A stretch of DNA of 64,000 bases, taken from positions 3,353,001 to 3,417,000 of the forward strand of contig NZ_OX458333.1 of the NCBI RefSeq assembly GCF_949769195.1, read 5' to 3'. Of the stretch, positions 37,622 to 47,743 are shown one piece after another. The translations under genes and the position numbers were made by a program. The DNA comes from Methylocaldum szegediense. Its GTDB lineage: Bacteria > Pseudomonadota > Gammaproteobacteria > Methylococcales > Methylococcaceae. Within the stretch, counting starts at the first letter, position 1. The number at the start of each line of letters is the position of its first letter. Under the pieces are notes generated by a model. That model saw nothing but the letters and a program-made list of their open reading frames with translations. It was not told where the DNA came from and did no database searches.

Positions 37622-38686
37622 TATCACGTCCCGTATGATTATTTACCGAGAAGGCGTTATGCTCTGTTTGAAGCCCGGAGCCTTCTCCAGGAGATCTTTG
37701 GTTCGTCCAAGTAAGGTCCATCACCATGCAGATTCGTCTTCATAAGAACGCCCGTACCACCCCGGCCGTTCGGCAGGCCATTCAAGCGTCCACGTTGAGC
37801 GAGCGCGCCTTGGCCCAAAAGCATGGCATTAGCCGAACGACCGTCCGCAAGTGGAAACACCGCTCCTCGGTCGAAGATGCCTCGCATCGGCCCCACACCC
37901 TCAGAACCACGCTCACGCCCGCCCAGGAAGCCATCGTGGTCTACCTCCGCCAAGCTCTGCTCCTCCCCTTGGATGATCTCCTGGCCGTGACCCGGGAATT
38001 TCTCAATCCCGCCGTGTCCCGTTCCGGGCTAGACCGCTGCCTGCGCCGCCACGGGGTGGCGTCCCTCAAGACCCTGCTTCCGCCTACAGAGAAGGCGAAG
38101 GTCAAACCCTTCAAGGCCTATGAGCCCGGCTTCCTTCACCTGGATGTTAAGTACTTGCCCGCCATCGACGGCGAACCCCGCCGATACCTGTTCGTCGCCA
38201 TCGACCGCGCCACCCGCTGGGTCTATGTCGCCCTCAAGCCCAACCGCACCGCCTTAAGCGCAAAGGACTTCCTCAAAGCGGTGATTCAGGCCGCGCCTTT
38301 CCGCATCCAGAAATGCCTGACCGACAACGGCTCGGAGTTTACCGACCGTTTCCTGACCCGAACTCGGCAGTCCTCGGGGACGCATGAGTTTGACCGACTC
38401 TGCGCCGAACAGGCCATCGAACATCGCCTGATTCCGCCTCGTCGGCCCCAGACCAACGGTCTGGTGGAACGCTTCAATGGCCGCATCGAGGAGGTGTTGC
38501 AAACCCATCACTTCGATTCAACCGCCGATCTGGACACCACCTTGCACCGCTATGTCGAGCTGTACAATCATCACATTCCCCAAAAAGCCTTAGGCCATCT
38601 CACCCCGATTCAAGCACTCAAAAACTGGCAACTGTCCCATCCTCATCTTTTTCGAAAGAGGGTTTACAATCATACGGGACGTGACA
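37622..38686 (+). mobile_element. IS481-family insertion sequence, copy 2 (1065 bp)
   Basis: Same length and nearly the same sequence as copy 1. Left end TATCACGTCCCGTATGATT (one base off TGTCA) and right end ATCATACGGGACGTGACA. Unlike copy 1 no target duplication is visible: the left flank is filler DNA and the right flank is the 3' tail of a helicase copy, which suggests deletion next to the element. Confidence 0.92.
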
Positions 38687-38706
38687 CGCAGAGACTCGCC
38701 GTGTGA
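37726..38706 (+). CDS. IS481-family transposase, copy 2
   Basis: 326 residues, with the same helix-turn-helix and D, D, E residues as copy 1. Differences are few (for example SSGTHEF and CAEQAIEH against PSGTHEF and CTEQGIEH). The frame has no stop inside the element; it passes through the right terminal repeat and ends TQRLAV-stop, which is exactly the end of the giant helicase in the same frame. Thus the stop codon is borrowed from the interrupted helicase remnant. Confidence 0.93.
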   Translation: MQIRLHKNARTTPAVRQAIQASTLSERALAQKHGISRTTVRKWKHRSSVEDASHRPHTLRTTLTPAQEAIVVYLRQALLLPLDDLLAVTREFLNPAVSRSGLDRCLRRHGVASLKTLLPPTEKAKVKPFKAYEPGFLHLDVKYLPAIDGEPRRYLFVAIDRATRWVYVALKPNRTALSAKDFLKAVIQAAPFRIQKCLTDNGSEFTDRFLTRTRQSSGTHEFDRLCAEQAIEHRLIPPRRPQTNGLVERFNGRIEEVLQTHHFDSTADLDTTLHRYVELYNHHIPQKALGHLTPIQALKNWQLSHPHLFRKRVYNHTGRDTQRLAV

Positions 38707-39180
38707 TCATTCCGTTCGAAGTGCGAGGCGGGACCATGGTTGTTCTGATGAAATTACAGTATGGCAACATGACGCTTCTCTTTGGCAGGGCAAACGAAAC
38801 TCTGCGGTTTCGAGTTCCATTGGAGTGATCGTTGTGGACGTTGTCATTCTCCTCGTCTTGGGAGCGCTCGCCTGGCTCTGGTTCGACAGCTTCACCGCGC
38901 GCGAAGTCGGCATCGAGGCCGTGCGAAGAGCATGCGCGGCAGAAGGACTGCAACTGCTCGACGAAACGATAGCGCTACGCAGCCTTCGGCTCAAAAGGAA
39001 CGAAGACGGGCAAATGACCTTGGCGCGGGTGTATTCCTTCGAGTACAGCGACACCGGCGATAACCGGCGCCGTGGGAGCGTCTATCTGCTCGGCCACAAG
39101 GTCGCGATCCTCAACCTCGGGCTGCGTCTGGTGGCGTCTAACGGGCGGTTGCGCAATTAGGGCGTTTTCGTCGAGTGGAT
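38685..39180 (+). repeat. Duplicated helicase-tail / DUF3301 segment, copy 2
   Basis: This stretch of nearly 500 bases matches 33566-34062 with scattered differences, from the last codons of the helicase gene (ACGCAGAGACTCGCC) through the spacer and DUF3301 gene to about 20 bases after its stop. Beyond that the two copies differ completely. Confidence 0.9.
38834..39160 (+). CDS. DUF3301 small membrane-anchored protein, copy 2
   Basis: 108 residues from GTG 38834, in the position of the TTG start of copy 1. The membrane helix is kept, with one Leu to Trp change, and the soluble part is nearly identical (YSFEYSDTGDNRRRGSVYLL). Most changes are silent or conservative, so the copy may still be functional despite the decay around it. 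Confidence 0.8.
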   Translation: MDVVILLVLGALAWLWFDSFTAREVGIEAVRRACAAEGLQLLDETIALRSLRLKRNEDGQMTLARVYSFEYSDTGDNRRRGSVYLLGHKVAILNLGLRLVASNGRLRN

Positions 39181-40521
<1,341 letters not shown>

Positions 40522-40665
40522 CCCGGATAACAGTATCTACTCGCGAGTGTGCATACGGTAGCTTTGAAAATGCTCTAAGAAATTGCTGATCCGGTGGGTT
40601 CCGTTGATGCCTCTCCAACGAGCGGTCAACGGATTGGACGGTTGGGTCAGATGCAGCCCTACGAT

Positions 40666-41484
40666 TCAGCGTGTTTTCTGTCGGTCCGAGCCCGAGGCAG
40701 TGGCGACCGTGCTGGGCGTCCGGTCCTGGTCCGTCGAATGGAAAATGTGAATCCGAGTGTCGGCCCGATGCTGTTTCACGAGGTGAAAGATCCTGGGCAT
40801 TTGCTTGCGGTCGACGCGTATGCACCCGTGGGATCGTTTGCGGCCGAGATATCGCATTGCTCCGTCCGAGGCGTCATGCATGAAGATGCCGTCCACGATC
40901 TGAATCGCGTGGGTCAGGTATACCGGCCTTTTCAGGAGTCGGGTGGCGTAATAGGAAGGGCGGCGCAACACTACGGTGCGCGGCGAGTAGATGCCGTCCG
41001 GCGTTCTTGTGGTTCTTCCCGGCAGTCCCGTCGACACGCGAACGGATTCGAGTCCGGGTACGGTCCTGCCACCGACACGGACTGACAGACGTTGACGGGT
41101 CTGATCGATTCGGATGACGACAGGGCCTTTCAGTTTCGCGCTGGTGACGCCTGCGGTTTTGGACTTTTCCGCGTGCTTCGATCCGGTCTTTGCCTTCGAT
41201 GCCCGGCTCCGTTTGTACAGTTCGTATGGATCGAGTTGCGGCGGTGGATCGGTGATCAAAGGCGGATGCGATATCGATGCGAAAAGCTCGGCGATCTCCC
41301 GGTCGACTTCCGGTCCCGAGCGGTCCGCGATGCGATAGGGTATCGGCCGATCATGTGGAATCTCGTCGTGACGGCTCAAAGGCGTTACGGCCGTCCGGGG
41401 TGGCGTGTCCGTCGACACGGGATAAAGCAGCAAGGCTGCAAGGCTCGACAGAATGAACGCGATGGCTGACCTGGTCTTGTCCAT
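40666..41484 (-). CDS. Exported L,D-transpeptidase (YkuD domain)
   Basis: 272 residues from ATG 41484. A signal peptide or anchor (AIAFILSSLAALLLYPV) is followed by a basic linker rich in Lys and Ser and then the YkuD domain, with THAIQIVDGIFMHDA and SHGCIRVD; the catalytic cysteine is C221. The enzyme would cross-link peptidoglycan through mDAP-mDAP bonds or attach proteins. A TTG at 41526 would add 14 residues and hide the signal. The gene stands alone. Confidence 0.88.
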   Translation of the reverse strand: MDKTRSAIAFILSSLAALLLYPVSTDTPPRTAVTPLSRHDEIPHDRPIPYRIADRSGPEVDREIAELFASISHPPLITDPPPQLDPYELYKRSRASKAKTGSKHAEKSKTAGVTSAKLKGPVVIRIDQTRQRLSVRVGGRTVPGLESVRVSTGLPGRTTRTPDGIYSPRTVVLRRPSYYATRLLKRPVYLTHAIQIVDGIFMHDASDGAMRYLGRKRSHGCIRVDRKQMPRIFHLVKQHRADTRIHIFHSTDQDRTPSTVATASGSDRQKTR

Positions 41485-41794
41485 GATGGGTCTTGATTTC
41501 GTCGGCTCGTCACTCTTTGACCTCAAAAACCGTCTTGATATCGATCAATTTCCGAGCGTCTTGAGAACCTGTTCCGTAGGCCATCCGATCTCGTTGCTGC
41601 GAACGATTCCGCCCCCCGTTCTCGGTACGGACGATGTACGTAGTTGTGCAAGCTCTGTTGCCGGCCGGTGAGGGACTGCGGCGGCTGATAGGGCGTTGCG
41701 GTTATTTCGGTAGTCAACTTAGGCTCAGCATAAAGCCGCCATTCTCTACGGAGACCGTAGAGAAGCCGAGACCAAGCATGCGCCGAAGTTCGAC
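41485..41794. other. Intergenic stretch, no feature seen
   Basis: 310 bases between the L,D-transpeptidase start and the end of the PmbA-like gene. Frames here are complements with no family likeness. Confidence 0.4.
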
Positions 41795-43156
41795 TCAAAG
41801 CGTGAATCGGAAGCTGCCGACGAGTGCGCCGGGTACCTTGCTGCCGCCGAGTGCACGATGATGGTAGGTATCGATGGCAGGGTGGATAGGGCTTTCCCGC
41901 GTCAGCGCTTCGAGCGCCGAGCCAAAAACTCGATACAAGCTGTCGTCGAACCGCAGATCGTTGATCGGTGCCACGATCTCGCCGTTCTCGACCCAAAAAC
42001 AGGCATAGCGGGTCATGCCGGTCACGCGCGCGGACTGGATGTCGCTCCAATTGAGGTAGTGCAGATTGCTCACGTAAAGACCAGTACCCAGGCGTTTCAG
42101 GGCATCGGTTTCTGGCAGGTCGCCGGCCGCGAGTTCCGCAGCGCGCAAATGCTCGCCGAACCAGCCACTTGGATCGGCCGCATTGGAGGGGACACCATAC
42201 TGTTTCGCGGAACGGGAACTCACCAGCAGGTTTTTCAGCCGTCCTCTTTCGATGAGTGTCAACTCCGTCGGCGGAAGCTCGCCCAGGCTGTTGAATCGAG
42301 GCGTGAGTCCCAAGCGGAAGTTTTCTTCCAAGGTGAATTGCTCGGACAAAACGGCCTCACCCTCGATCAGACGCTTGAGAGGACAATTGCCATCCCGGTA
42401 CGCCCGGTAACTGAGCGCGCCCCAGGAGAACATGTCGATTAGGTCGGCGACGGCGGCTGGAGCGAAATAAACCCGATATTCGCCGGGCGCAATCGGACGG
42501 GCAGGGCGTTTCAGATGGTCAAGCAAAGCCTTGTCGGCCGCCAGGGCTGCTTGGAACCGTTCCTCGTCCCAAGTCGCTCCCCAATAACGGCCTTTGACGG
42601 CTTTGTTATCCCCGGATGCGTTGGTCGTGAACAGGGAATAGTCCACCCACAGGGATGTGGTCGAAAACCAATGGTTCAGCCCCGCCGAATTGCGGACGGC
42701 GCGGACCTGCGGGCCCGAAGCCAAGAGTCCGGTAAAGTCCGTCCCTTGCGTGACGCGTGCGATGGTGTCGATTGCAGCGGCGGCATTCGGCTCTACCCCG
42801 GAATGTTCGTGTGTGCTGGTTCCGTGGTCTTGTAGGGGCACGGCAAACGGGTCTTCCGGGAGCGTTTGGGCTTCCCGCCGTGCTCGCTCCAAACAGGAAA
42901 GGAGAAGCGCCCGGTCTCGATCGAGCTGGCCGCCGAGGTCTAAGGTGAACGTCACCTGACGGCCAGCGTGCTGAAAGGTAAGCGATAAGTTTCTCTGCAA
43001 GACGGCCGTCGCTTGCCTCACTTTGGAGTCGTTGAACCGTACATAAGTTTGATCTTCGGCGGTGAGTTGGAGGCCGAGGGCTTCTCCGGCCTTCAACTCG
43101 GAAAAGGCAGCGTCCGCGAGATCGTCGAAGAACCGTCGGGTTTCCGGAATAAACAT
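41795..43156 (-). CDS. TldE/PmbA-like protein
   Basis: 453 residues from ATG 43156, which has GGAGG about eight bases upstream. It resembles the PmbA/TldE half of the TldD/E protease: an N-terminal domain that starts FIPETRRFFDDLADAAF and a C-terminal beta-rich domain with LKNLLVSSRSAKQYG and YVSNLHYLNWSDIQSARVTG. PmbA-type subunits lack the zinc HExxxH of TldD and help it cut peptides. The start codon overlaps the stop of the TldD-like gene by one base (TGATG), so the pair is translationally coupled. Confidence 0.85.
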   Translation of the reverse strand: MFIPETRRFFDDLADAAFSELKAGEALGLQLTAEDQTYVRFNDSKVRQATAVLQRNLSLTFQHAGRQVTFTLDLGGQLDRDRALLLSCLERARREAQTLPEDPFAVPLQDHGTSTHEHSGVEPNAAAAIDTIARVTQGTDFTGLLASGPQVRAVRNSAGLNHWFSTTSLWVDYSLFTTNASGDNKAVKGRYWGATWDEERFQAALAADKALLDHLKRPARPIAPGEYRVYFAPAAVADLIDMFSWGALSYRAYRDGNCPLKRLIEGEAVLSEQFTLEENFRLGLTPRFNSLGELPPTELTLIERGRLKNLLVSSRSAKQYGVPSNAADPSGWFGEHLRAAELAAGDLPETDALKRLGTGLYVSNLHYLNWSDIQSARVTGMTRYACFWVENGEIVAPINDLRFDDSLYRVFGSALEALTRESPIHPAIDTYHHRALGGSKVPGALVGSFRFTL

Positions 43157-44628
43157 CACGCGCCACCTCCGAAGACGTCGACGCCCGCAAACAGGCAGGG
43201 CGGGGCGGCATGGCCCACGCGGATAAGCTGATTGGGTTCGCCTTTCCCGCAATACGGGCTTCCGAAAAGCTCCCACTCTTCGCGGCGACCGACCGCCTTC
43301 AGTGCGTTCCAAAAAGGCACAGTTACTCCCCGGTAATTGGGATTCTTGAGGACGTCGGTCAAGCGGCCTTCTTCGATCCGGCGGGCATATTCGCAGCCGA
43401 ACTGGAATTTGTTGCGGTAGTCGTCGATGGACCAAGATCGATTGGATTGCATGTAAATGCCCCTTTCCACGGAAGCGATCATCTCGGCCAGGGAGTTTGT
43501 GCCCGGTTCCAAGTTAATGTTGGCCATACGGTCGATCGGTGCCCGATTCCAGCTGGTCGAACGGAAATTGGCGACGCCGGGGATGCCGAGCCGGGACTGG
43601 CTCTCCAAACTGCCGAGTCCCCGCAGCAGTATTCCGTCACGGATCAGATATTCCCGTGTCGCGGGGTTGCCGCAGTCGTCGAAAGCGTAAGAAGCAAATT
43701 CCCCCTCGACGGTTGGGTCGAAGGTGACGTTCAGCAAGGGGGAGCCATAGCGCAGTCGGCCGAAATCGTCCGGTTTCACGAAGCTCCAGCCGGCATAATT
43801 GCGCTCGTCACCGAGGATGCGGTCGAGTTCCAAGGGGTGGCCGATCGATTCGTGGATCTGTAGCAGCATCTGGTCTGGCGCCAAGATTAGATCCAGCGTC
43901 TCATTGGGACAATTTTCGGCATCCAGCAACTCGAGTGCCTCACGGCCCGCCCGCCCGCACTCGGCATGAAGGGTCGGAAAATCGAAGAATTCCAACCCCG
44001 CCTGACGGCAACGGGCAGCCGGACCGTTCAGCGAACGCTGTTGGGTCTCGGTACCGTCCTGAGCGGTGGCCGCACAATGGCAGGAAACCAGCCACCACTG
44101 CTGTTCGATATCCGCGCCGCTGGATGAAACGTAAAGCATCGTGCTGTCCACCAGCGTAACTTCAGCGACCGTGCTGACGATCTTGTCGGAGACCTTGAGT
44201 GACTGGCTGGCACGAATCAGCTGATCGGTCAATTCGGCGAGCGTCAGACGGTCAAAACCCGTTCGCTGGCTGCCGGTAAAGTAACCCTTAACCGGGGGCC
44301 GGTGCTTTTCAGTGAATGGGAACAAGGCATGGCGCGCACAGGTCCGGGCCAAATGCGCTGCCCGCCGGGCGGCTTGGATCACACCCTGTTGTGAGAGATC
44401 ACTAGTGCCGGCATAGGCGATATGGCCCTCGATCAGCGCTTCCACCATAACGCCGCGTTCCAGGCTGATGGCATTGTCTTCCGGAAGGTGGTTACGGACG
44501 GTACGCCGATAGGTCTGTTCCTGGACAAAACGAAGGCCGATCCAGTCCGCCTCACCTTGAATCCAGGTCAGAGCCCGGTGAATATCGAAAGCGGGAAGTT
44601 CGGGATGAAAGACGACCGGGAGGCTCAT
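43156..44628 (-). CDS. TldD-like metalloprotease subunit
   Basis: 490 residues. The zinc site is HESIGHPLELDR near residue 257-268, the HExxxH of TldD. Other family blocks are LDLILAPDQMLLQIHE before it and NIELEPG-like NINLEPGTNSLAEMI after. The heterodimer with PmbA forms a closed chamber that degrades unfolded peptides; in some bacteria it matures antibiotics such as microcin B17. No precursor peptide gene is seen here. This pair diverges from standard TldD/PmbA, so it may be a paralogous set. Confidence 0.87.
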   Translation of the reverse strand: MSLPVVFHPELPAFDIHRALTWIQGEADWIGLRFVQEQTYRRTVRNHLPEDNAISLERGVMVEALIEGHIAYAGTSDLSQQGVIQAARRAAHLARTCARHALFPFTEKHRPPVKGYFTGSQRTGFDRLTLAELTDQLIRASQSLKVSDKIVSTVAEVTLVDSTMLYVSSSGADIEQQWWLVSCHCAATAQDGTETQQRSLNGPAARCRQAGLEFFDFPTLHAECGRAGREALELLDAENCPNETLDLILAPDQMLLQIHESIGHPLELDRILGDERNYAGWSFVKPDDFGRLRYGSPLLNVTFDPTVEGEFASYAFDDCGNPATREYLIRDGILLRGLGSLESQSRLGIPGVANFRSTSWNRAPIDRMANINLEPGTNSLAEMIASVERGIYMQSNRSWSIDDYRNKFQFGCEYARRIEEGRLTDVLKNPNYRGVTVPFWNALKAVGRREEWELFGSPYCGKGEPNQLIRVGHAAPPCLFAGVDVFGGGA

Positions 44629-44815
44629 ACTTCGTTGATTTGGTTGACGGTATCAAGACTGTTGTTGTACCGGGATGTCCCCGGGGCGGTCCGGCGGTTG
44701 CAAAGGTCCACCCAGTTTCCGTGAAATCTCGGTAGCCTCGGAAATCCGATCCATCGACGAGCGTCTTGCTGCAATTGCTGGAATGTACGTCTGACGTCGC
44801 TTCGGACGGCCTAAC

Positions 44816-45266
44816 TCAAAGCGAGACAAACGAGCTAGAGCTTGGATGAACCCAAGCGCCGGAGTCGATTGGTGGCATCTTAACATGACGGGCCAACCCG
44901 AGCGCCATGGGCTCAACCTCGATCCGGTGCGGAGGGAAAGACCCGTCGAATTCCGCAACGAAACGCTTCGCCTGACTAATGGCCCACTCCGCCCACTCGG
45001 CAGCGATCTGCTCAGTGGTATAGTCCGAAACTAACCGAATATAGGCAGCTCGGTTGAGCGCCTTGCCGAATTCGATAGAAATCCGGCCGGTCGTGACGAG
45101 ATGCGGCCTGAACGCCGTTATCAGACCGCTGTGGGTTTTGGCGACTTCCGGCTTGGGTATTGGCTGCCAATAGCGGCGCCCGAGCGGCATCTAACATGGC
45201 GTAATAGGCACAGTTGCAAGCTCCATCCACGTCGCCGCTGTCGCGTAGGAGCCGAGCCGAAGCCAA
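44816..45266 (-). pseudogene. HEPN-domain protein (UPF0332-like), frameshifted
   Basis: The first frame gives ASARLLRDSGDVDGACNCAY then AMLDAARAPLLA. The neighbouring frame continues VAKTHSGLITAFRPHLVTTG, FGKALNRAAYIRLVSDYTTE and AISQAKRFVAEF. Together this is the UPF0332 HEPN fold, normally the toxin or RNase partner of a nucleotidyltransferase. The shift lies near 45145-45160. No nucleotidyltransferase gene is adjacent. Confidence 0.75.
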
Positions 45267-45279
45267 AGCGATCGGCTAT

Positions 45280-45393
45280 TCCCACCTCGAAGTCGCGGGT
45301 GTTACAGACAACAACCGGGCCGTGTTTAGCAGATTTCTAGGCGGCGTTGCTGTCCTGATTGATCTCACTGCTAGAAAGGACAGTGATGGTTAT
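45280..45393 (-). pseudogene. Phd/YefM-type antitoxin N-terminal remnant
   Basis: Minus frame: ITITVLSSSEINQDSNAA, then TAG at 45337-45339, then KSAKHGPVVVCN. This matches the start of Phd/YefM antitoxins (LSSREFNQD ... AKKAAKxGPVxI). The expected ATG is ATA. The remainder is lost. It sits directly upstream of the HEPN remnant. Confidence 0.6.
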
Positions 45394-45766
45394 GGGGGTG
45401 ACTCCGTACACGGATGTCGATAGGTTACTACGGTCTGGTGTTCAGGCTGGTAAAAAATGTGCCGAGCGGCACTGCCGGAGACGGGAGAGGATTTACCAGT
45501 TGGCCCAGATCATCGAGGCAGTCGAGTTCAAGGATAGGGTTCTGGAAGACGTCGAGAACGGTACCGCCTGAGTCCATCCCGTACACAGCGTTTGAACATT
45601 TCTCTGGCCCACTCCACTCTTCAGTGCTAGCCCGTTCACCATCCTGTGAGCCATGGCGGACAAAAAAATACGCAAAGGCTTACAAGCGATCTGCGGGTAG
45701 CTCATGCAGAATATGCCGCGCAACGGTAGCTGGTGCGTTTATTAACCCATGCCATTAGGCTGGATT
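45394..45766 (+). other. Stretch between toxin-antitoxin remnants and RNA element B
   Basis: About 370 bases. A short plus frame ending at 45571 (IYQLAQIIEAVEFKDRVLED) looks protein-like but has no recognised family and no clear start. Nothing else can be supported. Confidence 0.35.
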
Positions 45767-45899
45767 AATCCGGGGCGGGGATGCCGAGGTGTGGCGACAA
45801 GCGGCGTGAGCCCAAGCCGAGCGTGTAACGCCGGCCTGGGGCGGCAGCTCGAGAATACCAGGAGGGTATTCACGGGCTGACCATAAGAACAACCAGCCC
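45767..45899 (+). ncRNA. Candidate structured RNA element, copy B, upstream of a PEP-CTERM-like gene
   Basis: 133 bases, ending 38 bases ahead of the start codon. Shared blocks with copy A (22306-22431) are in the same order. The hairpins keep pairing with different bases: GAATA (45853) with TATTC (45867) around CCAGGAGGG, where A has GTAAAT/ATTTAC; and GGGCTG with CAGCCC at the 3' end, where A has ACGGGC/GCCCGT. A purine-rich GGAGGG sits in the loop in both. This pattern suggests a cis-acting leader RNA. No known riboswitch class was recognised. Confidence 0.55.
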
Positions 45900-45937
45900 A
45901 TTGAACGAGTCGTTACGAAGATTGAAGGGAGGAATGA

Positions 45938-46611
45938 GATGTCAAGGGTAGCGTTAAAGCTATTGGTAGGAATCGTAGGATTGGCCACGGTCGGCGAGAC
46001 TTACGCTGCAGTGGTGGATGGTGGCATAGAGACTACTGGGAAACTTATGTAATTGCTGCGGGCAGCAGCGTCACGTATACCCCGCCCCCCGCTTTTGTCT
46101 TTTCTGAGGAATCCGGGGAAAACGTGCTAACGCCCTCGCCATCGGAAACTTATGAGTTCACGGGTCGATTCGACGTCGAGTTCTATCGCTATTGGTGGCG
46201 CTATGAAACTCCCGTGGATGGCGGTACGTTCGAGGATACGTCGGAGGAATTCTGGGCGAGGCTGATAAACACCGATCTACATGGTGCCGAAAGCCTGCCT
46301 GAGTTCGATCTACCCAGTTTTTTCTTCGCGTCAGTGGCAATACTTTAGCCGGCAATTCCGGACCCTGTTCTATCCCCTTGGGACCCGATACCTATTGCAC
46401 CGGTTATTCGACGCTCTTTTCGAGTTGGCTGACGGGAATTTTTGACGAAGAGACCCTGCAATTGGATGGCCAAACCCCCACTGGTCCTATCTGGGGTGAG
46501 GGTTACAGCTATCACATCAACGCAGCCGCGGCCGTTCCACTACTGGGTGCCCTGGTCTTGTTGGCGAGCGGTGTCGTTGGCCTGTTCGGTTGGGGACGAT
46601 GCAAGTCATAA
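45938..46611 (+). pseudogene. PEP-CTERM-like exported protein with two frameshifts
   Basis: ATG 45938 follows AAGGGAGG. A signal peptide (LKLLVGIVGLATVGETYA) starts the protein. One shift near 46020-46030 leads into ETYVIAAGSSVTYTPPP and a second near 46320-46340 into SGNTLAGNSGPC; the end is VPLLGALVLLASGVVGLFGW followed by basic residues, a PEP-CTERM-like sorting tail (hydrophobic helix after VP, then Arg/Lys). Reconstructed length is about 223 residues. Exosortase would cut such tails; no exosortase gene is in the window. Confidence 0.65.
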
Positions 46612-46750
46612 TCTAGCTTAGATCTTTTATCAGCTCTCTCGGGGCCGCCGTAGCAGGATGGTGGTCTTAATGGCGTGGGGTTGTGGAGCCGATAGGGAGA
46701 AAACGGACGGACAAGGCAAGGCCGTTTCTCCTCGCAGTGAAATATCGGGA

Positions 46751-47704
46751 CTAGGGACGGATCAGTACCTTGATCACGCCCGATTTGGCCGCCGAGTCAA
46801 AAGCTTCAACCGAGCGGGCCAGAGGGAATTCGGCGTCGATCAATGCTACGGGGTCGACAGTTCTCTGTTCCAGCAGGTTCAAGGCGGCCTCGAAGGGACC
46901 GCAACGGGAACCGATCAACGAAATCTCGTCCACGACAAGCGACGATAGGTTTACGTTGGCACTGTCCCGATAAGTCGATTTCAGTACCAGCGTGCCGCGC
47001 GGCCGGACCGCGCGGCGGGCTAACTCGAAGCCTGAGGGCGAGCCGGTCGCCTCGATGACGATGTCGTAACGACGAGCGGGAGCCTCATTCTCTGCGATCA
47101 CCCGTATGCCTCGGTTCAAAAGCAGCGCTTTCTGTCGGGGATATCGCGCCGATACGTGCAAATCACAGCCGGTAAGCGCCAGGGTCTGAGCGATCAGTTG
47201 TCCCAATCGGCCCGCTCCGATCAGCAAGACCCGATGCTCGCCGGTGATGGTGATTTGTCGTTGAATTTGCAGTGCCGCCGCGAGCGGTTCGGTAAAGACT
47301 GCAGCTTCGTCCGGTACGGTATCCGGCACCCGGTGTAGATTCCGCAATGGCAAGCTGAGATATCCGGCGAATGCGCCGTGCCGGTCCCGGATGCCGAGCA
47401 CGCTACGGCGCTCGCAGTGGGTCGGAAGATTACGCCGGCAGGTCTCGCATTCCCCGCAGGAGACGTTGATTTCGCCGACTACCCGACAGCCGGGCGGCGT
47501 GCCGTCGGACGATTCCACGATTTCACCGACGAATTCGTGTCCTGGAATGCCAGTGTAAGGATAATAGCCGCGCACCAGTTCAAGATCGGTGCCGCAGATG
47601 CCCGCGAGCCGCAGCCGAACCAACGCTTCGCCGGCGGTTGGCACGGGAGCGGGAAGATCGTCGCGAATGGAGAGCCGTCCGTTTTCCAGCCAAAGGGCTT
47701 GCAT
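46751..47704 (-). CDS. Zinc-dependent medium-chain alcohol/polyol dehydrogenase
   Basis: 317 residues. The catalytic zinc ligands are in AGICGTDLEL and GHEFVGE, the four structural-zinc cysteines in CGECETCRRNLPTHC, and the NAD fold has LLIGAGRLGQLIA near residue 160-172. It resembles threonine- or sorbitol-dehydrogenase-like MDR enzymes, slightly short at the C-terminus. It starts 39 bases after pyrF on the same strand. Substrate is not evident. Confidence 0.87.
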   Translation of the reverse strand: MQALWLENGRLSIRDDLPAPVPTAGEALVRLRLAGICGTDLELVRGYYPYTGIPGHEFVGEIVESSDGTPPGCRVVGEINVSCGECETCRRNLPTHCERRSVLGIRDRHGAFAGYLSLPLRNLHRVPDTVPDEAAVFTEPLAAALQIQRQITITGEHRVLLIGAGRLGQLIAQTLALTGCDLHVSARYPRQKALLLNRGIRVIAENEAPARRYDIVIEATGSPSGFELARRAVRPRGTLVLKSTYRDSANVNLSSLVVDEISLIGSRCGPFEAALNLLEQRTVDPVALIDAEFPLARSVEAFDSAAKSGVIKVLIRP

Positions 47705-47743
47705 ATCGAGGCCCGCGAGGCGTTGTACTAGAAAAGAAATGCC

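Noticed and set aside
46690-46740. Hairpin GGAGAAAACGG / CCGTTTCTCC as terminator
   Set aside because: A bulge and lack of a T run; it may end transcription from either side but support is too weak to list.
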